Notes under the pieces: generated by a model
What the model was told of the DNA's origin: nothing
What the model saw: only the letters and a program-made list of their open reading frames with translations
The model's database searches: none
Part shown: positions 57,651 through 64,000 of the stretch, in pieces
How the letters are laid out: the number at the start of each line of letters is the position of its first letter
Position numbering within the stretch: position 1 is the first letter of the stretch
Made by a program: the position numbers and the translations under genes
NCBI GenBank assembly: GCA_001936135.1
Contig: CP012809.1
Coordinates: forward strand, 2,715,501 to 2,779,500
Direction of reading: 5' to 3'
Origin: Saccharomycopsis fibuligera x Saccharomycopsis cf. fibuligera
Taxonomy: Eukaryota > Ascomycota > Saccharomycetes > Ascoideales > Saccharomycopsidaceae
DNA: 64,000 bases

Positions 57651-60600
57651 ATGTCTGCTCAATTGACCTCCATTATAGGTCCATTCAAACCAACAAACTA
57701 TGACCTTGCACTAGACATTGATCATACAAAGAAAAACTTCACTGGTAAAGCCATCATCTCATTTACAAAATCATCATCATCACTGAACACTCAAAGCAGC
57801 CACGATAATGATCCATTTAAAGTGACTTTGAACAGCTCTGGACTTGTCATCTTAAGCGCTACTATTGCCATTCCTGACACCGACAAGAACAATGAAAAGG
57901 CCAATATCAAATACTTGAATGATCTCCAACGTGTTGAATTATCCTTCGCTAATCTCACCCAAGCTCAAGTTCTGACCTCGTTCCAAATTACGATAAAATA
58001 CATTGGTAAAATCAACCGAATCAACACTTTCAGAGACAAAACCAGTGGTCTATTCATTACTAACTATTCCGACATGATCACCGGCAAAGCAAGCAACACC
58101 ATAATGGCAACCCAGTCCCAACCATGCGACTCTCGTTCGATTTTTCCCTGTGTTGACGAATTGGCTGCTAGAGCAAGCATTCAGTTGACTTTGACGTTAT
58201 CATCCACTAAATTTCAAGCGCTTAGTAGTGCTGATATGGAAAATGAGCAAGTGTTGGAAAATGGGAAAATGTTGATTAAGTTTAAACGGACTGAACAGAT
58301 GGTGATTTCTTTGTTTAGTTTTGTTATTGGCGATTTAGATTTCCTTGAAGATGAAGTGACCCTTCCTGGTGCTTCTGAAGCAGCATTAGGTCAAAAAGTG
58401 CCAATCAAAGTCTATACATTGAAAGGTGCCTCTCAACAAGCCCGCTACGCATTAAACGTCACTAAGCACTTTCTCCCTTATCTTGCCGCAAAACTTCAAC
58501 AGCCCTACCCAGCCACCAAACTTGACTTAGTCGGGCTTCCATTCCTCAGCAACGGTGCTGTAGAAAACTGGGGACTAGTTAACGTGCAACAGAGCATTCT
58601 ATTAGTAGCTGATGAAAATGACGCAATCGCTGGCAACTTGAGAAACAAGACTCGTCAATTGAACCAAATTATTGTTCACGAAATTGCTCATCAGTGGTTT
58701 GGAAACTTGGTTAGTTTTGATAGTTGGGAACATTATTGGTTGAATGAGGCATTAGCTACGTTTTTGGCTTATGTGGTTGTTAATGAATTTGATTTTGCCA
58801 ATGGTGGTGCTAACACTACAAATGGTAATGGGAATGTTGCAAAATATAGCAATGTTGATTATCAGACAATTTGGACCGAGCAAGCCATTTCCCTAGAATC
58901 CACTTTTGAAAGTGATGCTGCTGTTGTCGGTGATGATGGAGATGACTCAGGTTTATCGATTTCTCAAATAAGCAACGCGGTGCAAAATATCAATGTTGAT
59001 GGTATTGATAAAACATTCGATGCTGCTTCGTATGAAAAAGCCATCCATTTGCTTCGTATGTTGATGAATGTTTTTGAAAATGAAAATGGTGCTGGTAGTA
59101 AGGGCCAATTTGACGATTCTAGTGATTTTTTCTTTAAAGCATTGGGTCAATTAGTCGAAAAATATAACCATCAAGCTATCAAGCCAGTGGATTACTGGGT
59201 TTTCTTGAATGATGTGTTGCAGAAACAAAATCAAGACAAAAACAAAGATCAATCCAACAAGTTCAATTTGACCAACTTTATTGTCTCTTGGATTAAGTTG
59301 CCTGGGTTCCCTATTGTTTCTGTATCATTGACAAAAGAAGGCCTCATCAAAGTTGAGCAGCACAGATACACAATTGGCCAAAGCACTGTTAATGACAACA
59401 ATAAGGGAAAAACTAACAATCACGAAGATTATATATACCATGTCCCATTGGCTATCCGCACCACCGACGGCACCGTCTTCAACTGGATGCTTACTGAAAG
59501 ATCAAAAATTTTTACTAATGAAGAACTCCCTGCGGCCAAATTCGTCAAAATTAATGCTAACCGTACCGGATACTTTAAAGTTAACTACGAATCTGCTTCA
59601 TTTTATGAAACAATCGGCGCTAATTTGTCAAAATTATCAAAGTTGGATATTGTTGGTGTTTTATTAGACATTGAGAGCTCTATTGGCAATTCTGAACAAC
59701 AAAGCAAAATTGCGGTTGATGGATTTTACCAAATTACTAAAGCAATCACTAACGAAGGAAATAAGGCCATTCTTAGCAAAAATTTTGAAGCACTTGAAGT
59801 GGTGCTTAGAATCGCCCAATATTTGGGATCTGCTATCCAGTTAACTAAGCCAGCCGGTGAATTCAAGCAGTTTAAATCCAACTTTTTGAAACCTTTGGCT
59901 AAGCAGCTTTTCCAAAACTTGGACTCATGGCCAGTCAACTATAGTGACGCTAAATACAAGTATAGTAGAGCTGAAATTGCCAGCAGAAGCGCTATTATCA
60001 TAATTGGTGTTGAAGATCCAGACATTACCAACTATGCTGCCAAATTATTTAAACACTTGAATCACGGACCTAAAAAGTCCGTGGCTAGAGAGCTAGTGAG
60101 CGCAGTATTGGCCAACTTCTCATACAACTGCAAAGATACCAAAAGTTTCAAGAAATTGTTGCAGGACACCACCAGATCAGTTGAGCCATGCTTGGCAAAT
60201 ATTGATAACCTGCTTGATCCAGAATCAGCTATGGCGGTAACTGAATTGCAATCGGCAGCAGTCAGTGCATTGGGGTTCACTAGAGACGAACAAAATTTCA
60301 AAAAAGTGTTGAATTACATTGCTACAAATATTGACAGCAAGGGCATTGAATTGGCACTAGTTGGGTTTAATTACTTTGAAGTGGACGAGCAAGCTAACAA
60401 CAAGAGCAACAAGCATAAGCAAATGGCATGGGAATGGCTCCAGTTGCACTTTGACCAATGGGCCAGCCGCAGCTTACGAGAAGGTTCAGAATATTCACAA
60501 CAGCTCTTCAAAACTTTGCAGAATTTGTTGATTACTGTGTTCAAGACCTTTGATGCCAACGAGGGCAGTGCAGATCAGCAGGCAGTGCAAAGGTTCGTTA

Positions 60601-60722
60601 ATGCGAAAGGGACCAAGTTCCAAGCACACAAGTTGGAGCAGTTGTGGAAGGGACAGGCAGCGAGCAGGGCACGGGACATGGCTGCAGCAGAATTGGTGGC
60701 GATTGGCCAGTGGAAGCTTTGA
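57651..60722 (+). CDS. TMA108: Divergent M1-family aminopeptidase-like protein, Tma108 type
   Basis: A 1023-residue M1 metallopeptidase-like protein. The zinc site HEIAHQ (His343, Glu344, His347) with the third ligand Glu366 at the usual 18-residue spacing (NEA) is intact. Other conserved parts are altered. GAMEN is GAVEN (302-306). The usual TQxExxDARRxFPCxDEP is TQSQPCDSRSIFPCVDELA, and YxKGA is YEKAI (461-465). An acidic insertion (about 420-455, with GDDGDDSG) lies between the zinc helix and that Tyr. S. cerevisiae Tma108 is a ribosome-associated M1 protein that contacts selected nascent chains and has a changed exopeptidase motif; this protein fits that type better than Ape2 or Aap1. The ERAP-like helical domain fills the C terminus. 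The Tma108 assignment is from motif character, not alignment. Confidence 0.7.
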   Translation: MSAQLTSIIGPFKPTNYDLALDIDHTKKNFTGKAIISFTKSSSSLNTQSSHDNDPFKVTLNSSGLVILSATIAIPDTDKNNEKANIKYLNDLQRVELSFANLTQAQVLTSFQITIKYIGKINRINTFRDKTSGLFITNYSDMITGKASNTIMATQSQPCDSRSIFPCVDELAARASIQLTLTLSSTKFQALSSADMENEQVLENGKMLIKFKRTEQMVISLFSFVIGDLDFLEDEVTLPGASEAALGQKVPIKVYTLKGASQQARYALNVTKHFLPYLAAKLQQPYPATKLDLVGLPFLSNGAVENWGLVNVQQSILLVADENDAIAGNLRNKTRQLNQIIVHEIAHQWFGNLVSFDSWEHYWLNEALATFLAYVVVNEFDFANGGANTTNGNGNVAKYSNVDYQTIWTEQAISLESTFESDAAVVGDDGDDSGLSISQISNAVQNINVDGIDKTFDAASYEKAIHLLRMLMNVFENENGAGSKGQFDDSSDFFFKALGQLVEKYNHQAIKPVDYWVFLNDVLQKQNQDKNKDQSNKFNLTNFIVSWIKLPGFPIVSVSLTKEGLIKVEQHRYTIGQSTVNDNNKGKTNNHEDYIYHVPLAIRTTDGTVFNWMLTERSKIFTNEELPAAKFVKINANRTGYFKVNYESASFYETIGANLSKLSKLDIVGVLLDIESSIGNSEQQSKIAVDGFYQITKAITNEGNKAILSKNFEALEVVLRIAQYLGSAIQLTKPAGEFKQFKSNFLKPLAKQLFQNLDSWPVNYSDAKYKYSRAEIASRSAIIIIGVEDPDITNYAAKLFKHLNHGPKKSVARELVSAVLANFSYNCKDTKSFKKLLQDTTRSVEPCLANIDNLLDPESAMAVTELQSAAVSALGFTRDEQNFKKVLNYIATNIDSKGIELALVGFNYFEVDEQANNKSNKHKQMAWEWLQLHFDQWASRSLREGSEYSQQLFKTLQNLLITVFKTFDANEGSADQQAVQRFVNAKGTKFQAHKLEQLWKGQAASRARDMAAAELVAIGQWKL

Positions 60723-61884
60723 GGCTAGCTAGTTAATAACATTATTGCACACACGTATATGAAGCAAGGGAGGAGGAGTAAAGGAAATGGACAATTACAT
60801 GTATTTTGTGCCACCGAATGGGTCATTAATTGTGGTCCAGCATATAGATTATAGTGCAAGATTATATATGTATATATAGTCATCGAACGTCATTTGATAA
60901 CGAAGAGTGCTAAAGTCTGGAGTAAACAATAGAGTCCATCGAAGCCAATCGAAGACAATCGAAGCTGTGGAAGCCAATCGAAGCTGCCGGGCGCTGTGTT
61001 AACCTGCGAAAGGCAGTAGCAAGCAGCTAAGTAACGCATTTAGGTGCGTAGTCCACCGTTGTCGCGCGCCGCTCTGCATGAGCCGATGGCTCGCCAATCA
61101 ATCAGTTTCGGTGCTCGTGAGCAGAGAATTGCCAATTGTCACAAGTGAGTTTGCTGCGTCGAAGCCCGTGGAAATGGACAGAATCTCTTCTATTGTTGTT
61201 GTTGCCTTCATTATATTGCGTAGTGTATATGCTACGACTTTTTTATCGCTTCCGTAGAAAACTGCCATCAAGTCAAGTCACGTTCCTAGCGCAGTCTCTG
61301 AAATTTATAAGCACTTGAATCCTCGCCCCATTTCCTCTTGTTCTCTCGTTATCAGTCTACTTCTGGAAACATTTCCCAGTTAATCTACTTTACTACTTAC
61401 TTCTTTAATTCTCAAATCCTCTCTCGATGGCTACTTGCCGGCTGCTTTGACAAAGTCACTGCCTTCTGCTTTTGTCTCACTCGGTATATCACAACAATAC
61501 ACACTATTCAGTAGTCTGATACACTCTTAAATTAGATCAATCACTCAAGATAGGAATAAAAAATAAAAAATAAAAATAAAACAATAAAAAAAAATTTTTT
61601 TTTCCTGTCCTTCTACGGTACATCGCTGTGGTACACATTTAGCTTCCAAGGAACTTCCAAGAACAAATATCCGCCAAAGCTTATTTTCCACCTTTCGCCA
61701 ATTCACCAAAAACTAGTACACTACACCGGTTCTCGATTTTTGATACTCATTCCTTTTACCTTTCTTATTTTTTTTTTTTTTTTTTTTTTTTATTTTATAT
61801 CTTTTTTTCTATATCTTCAATATCCTTTCCCTGTTGTGTTTCCCCCCAAGAAATCATCCATCACAATTCCACTTTTAGCAAGGA
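60723..61884. other. Intergenic, upstream of APJ1
   Basis: About 1.16 kb. It includes short CGAAGCCAAT-type repeats (60938-60985), a 23-base T run at 61768-61790 close to the APJ1 start, and two copies of CTTCCAAG at 61643-61663. The latter only loosely resemble a heat-shock element. No gene seen. Confidence 0.45.
60938..60985. repeat. Degenerate repeat of ATCGAAGCCA-type units
   Basis: ATCGAAG occurs four times at roughly 10-base and then longer spacing, followed by CCA, ACA or CTG. Confidence 0.7.
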
Positions 61885-63858
61885 ATGGTCCAAGAGTACA
61901 CCTACTACAATATCATAGGTGTGAATACAACGGCAGCTGTAGACGAAATCAAAAAGGCCTACCGGGCCAAAGCCCTCAAGTTCCATCCTGATAAAAACAA
62001 ACATTCAAACGAGGCCACCGAACAGTTCAAACAGCTAACCGCCGCCTACGAAGTGCTTTCAGATGAATCAAAACGCAAAATTTACGACCATTATGGTTCT
62101 GCTGGTCTAAACTCCATGGTCTTGCATCCTTCGGGGAACAGCGCTTCTCAATATCAAAGCCAAAATCCAGGTCAAAGAACAACAACTACTACAACGACCA
62201 CGTTTTTTCAAAACAATAATGGTAGTAGCACAAGCACAAGCACCAGCACAAGCACCGGCGGCTCCAACAATCATAGCCACGGCCACGGCCACGGCCATGG
62301 CCATAATCAACATCAAAATCATAGCCAACGCCAACATCAGAACTTTGGTTTCCCGGGCCAGGGGCCTTTTGGTTCATTCAATAGCAATAGTAATCCTAGT
62401 GATTTTTTTAGTGAAATGTTGAACAATGTTTTCAATTCAGGAAACAGCATGTTTGGTGGTAATAATAATACCAGTACTAATGGTAACAACAACAACAACC
62501 ATTTTCCTCATCCATTCAACAGTAATGGCAACAATCACCACCCTAGCCAATTTCACAGTACAAATAATTTTCCCTTTGGCGGGTTTCCAAATCAATTTAG
62601 CCCTGGTCCTAGTCCAACGTATGGTGCGCCTAATATGCCGCCTGGAGTTAACATGAACCCAAACGCCAATAATGTTCATCAACAACAACATCACAGAAGT
62701 AATAATCATAACAGAAACCTTCGTAAGGGTCACAACATCACTCACCGCCTAAACTGCACTTTGGAAGAGCTTTTCAATGGCAAAAACAAGAAACTTGTGC
62801 TTACAAAACAGACTGCATGTTCTGAGTGTAACGCCACTGGTTTAAACGCAGGAGTAAGCCCCAACGCCATACTCTGCCAGGACTGTAATGGCCTGGGTTC
62901 ATGCTTTATCCAAAAGCAAATGGGACCCATGGTGCAACAACTAAAAGGCACCTGTCCTGAATGTGCAGGCCTGGGGGTCCAGCGAGTCATTGATGAAAAC
63001 CTCCTATGCGGCAAATGCAAAGGTAAAAAGTACGTTTCTGCCAAGAAAATATTAAGTGTTAATATTCCTCCAGGTTCAAAAAATAATGATTCAATGGTTT
63101 TTGCCAAAGAAGCAGACGAGGGTGAAAATATTATCCCTGGGGACATTATTATCCTAGTACATGAACTTGAGCACGATGTATTCGTTCGCAAAAATTATGA
63201 CTTAGTGCTAAAGCAAAACATTGACTTATTGACCGCCTTGGCTGGCGGTTCATTCAATTTCAAGTTCTTGAACGACAAGATAGTTAAAGTCAATTTAAAC
63301 CCCGGGGAAATCATCAAGCCAGGAGCCATCAAAGTGCTCAAGAATTACGGAATGCCCAAAACTACCCCAAACACTTATGGTGACTTGTTTATCCAATTTG
63401 AAGTGGAGTTCCCCAAGGATGGGGTGCTAACTACTTCGAGCAGAAAAGCTTTGGAAAGCGTATTGCCAGAGAGAAACTCGCCTAGTTATCATAATCATAC
63501 AAAGACGACATATCAGCCCAGAAGGTACTCATCTGATAAGAAGCTCAAAACTAAGACCGTGAATGGTAATAGCAATGACAACAGCAGCATCAGCGAGGAA
63601 AATGGGAAAGGTAATGGCGCTAATGGTGGTGTCGGTGGCGCTCACAGCGACAACAATATCATCAACAATAATGATACTAGCAGTAATGGCAACAGCAATT
63701 CTGACGCTAACGGGGATGTCCTTAGCAATGGCAATGATGACAAAGAAGGTGACATTATTCCTGAAGATGCAATAATTTCTGAAGAAGTTGACTTAATTGA
63801 TGTTGATGAAGAACAGTTTCAACAATATCGTCAAAAGAAACAAAAGATGAGTCCCTGA
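61885..63858 (+). CDS. APJ1: Type I Hsp40 co-chaperone Apj1
   Basis: A 657-residue J-domain protein. The J domain (4-70) has the HPD motif at 34-36. A Gly/Asn/His-rich region (about 75-275) with a short run of Gly-His repeats replaces the usual Gly/Phe region. The zinc-finger domain has four CxxC pairs starting at Cys312, Cys331, Cys357 and Cys375. The substrate domain has NLNPGEIIKPGAIKVLKNYGMP, split at 63294-63357, matching LDIIPGEILKPG in S. cerevisiae Apj1. An acidic, Asn/Gly/Ser-rich tail ends in KKQKMSP. Apj1 works with Hsp70 in nuclear protein quality control, including turnover of aggregated and SUMO-modified proteins. Codons 337 and 363 are CTG, in CxxCxGxG positions that are typically small; read as Ser they give the common CNGSG and CAGSG. 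Confidence 0.92.
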   Translation: MVQEYTYYNIIGVNTTAAVDEIKKAYRAKALKFHPDKNKHSNEATEQFKQLTAAYEVLSDESKRKIYDHYGSAGLNSMVLHPSGNSASQYQSQNPGQRTTTTTTTTFFQNNNGSSTSTSTSTSTGGSNNHSHGHGHGHGHNQHQNHSQRQHQNFGFPGQGPFGSFNSNSNPSDFFSEMLNNVFNSGNSMFGGNNNTSTNGNNNNNHFPHPFNSNGNNHHPSQFHSTNNFPFGGFPNQFSPGPSPTYGAPNMPPGVNMNPNANNVHQQQHHRSNNHNRNLRKGHNITHRLNCTLEELFNGKNKKLVLTKQTACSECNATGLNAGVSPNAILCQDCNGLGSCFIQKQMGPMVQQLKGTCPECAGLGVQRVIDENLLCGKCKGKKYVSAKKILSVNIPPGSKNNDSMVFAKEADEGENIIPGDIIILVHELEHDVFVRKNYDLVLKQNIDLLTALAGGSFNFKFLNDKIVKVNLNPGEIIKPGAIKVLKNYGMPKTTPNTYGDLFIQFEVEFPKDGVLTTSSRKALESVLPERNSPSYHNHTKTTYQPRRYSSDKKLKTKTVNGNSNDNSSISEENGKGNGANGGVGGAHSDNNIINNNDTSSNGNSNSDANGDVLSNGNDDKEGDIIPEDAIISEEVDLIDVDEEQFQQYRQKKQKMSP

Positions 63859-64000
63859 TTTTCTTTCAATATCTAAAAGCTATAAAGCCATAAAGTCTTG
63901 ATGTTATGAGGATATGAACTTATGAAAAATTTTCTTTATTTTTTGGATTGGATGTTTTTGTTCTTTTGCTGGTTTTGTTTTCTGGTCATTTTTCACTTCT
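63859..64000. other. Right edge, APJ1 3' flank
   Basis: AT-rich sequence after the APJ1 stop. Nothing recognised. Confidence 0.5.

Noticed and set aside
61641-61665. Heat-shock element upstream of APJ1
   Set aside because: The TTC and GAA units are not at the required 2-base spacing; it is better described as a repeated CTTCCAAG.

Overview
The window reads as nuclear DNA of a budding yeast of the CUG-Ser1 (CTG) clade, most like the Lodderomyces elongisporus / Candida parapsilosis group. The evidence is compact and mostly intronless genes, TACTAAC-type branch points in the few introns, a Candida-type secreted aspartyl protease, a purine permease of the Candida XUT1 type, a Dicer-like RNase III protein, and Asn/Ser/Gln/His low-complexity tracts. 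Two CTG codons in the Hsp40 zinc finger of APJ1 fall at a position that is usually Ser, Ala or Thr. All CTG codons are therefore best read as Ser. The species is an inference; the clade is fairly secure. No transposon, virus, CRISPR array or rDNA was seen.

Layout from left to right: SEC53(-), a secreted aspartyl protease(+), LCL3(+), FMP52(-), tRNA-Ser(AGA)(+), YSF3(+, intron directly after the ATG), the purine permease XUT1(+), COX18(-), SPT4(+, intron), a Dicer-like protein with a degenerate RNase III site(-), DAL3(-), the NAD kinase UTR1(+), SMC6(-), ADD66/PBA2(+), RPA12(-), phosphoglycerate mutase GPM1(+), IDI1(+), a GAL83-type SNF1 beta subunit(+), a large Zn2Cys6 regulator(-), DCG1(+), a secreted GH16-like protein without an intact active site(-), a 55-codon small ORF(-), a YGL108C-like lipidated protein(+, apparent GC-AG intron), a synaptojanin-type phosphatase(+), SCC2(-, first exon and intron resolved here), VHC1(+), a TMA108-like M1 protein(+), and APJ1(+).

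Most genes are housekeeping and unrelated, as is usual in yeasts. Themes do recur. Purine/allantoin nitrogen use is represented by XUT1, DAL3 and DCG1, and all three have GATAA elements upstream. DCG1 is divergent from the Zn2Cys6 regulator, and their shared promoter holds an 18-bp perfect palindrome of two GATAA cores around CCGCGG. Chromosome maintenance is represented by SMC6 and SCC2; both promoters carry ACGCG, and the Dicer-like gene has ACGCGT.

Four genes (YSF3, SPT4, YGL108C-like, SCC2) are complete only when spliced; their exon joins were worked out here from splice sites, reading frame and known family sequences. Intergenic regions are long (up to about 1.6 kb) and rich in long T or A runs. 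Several small ORFs of uncertain reality are listed with low confidence.
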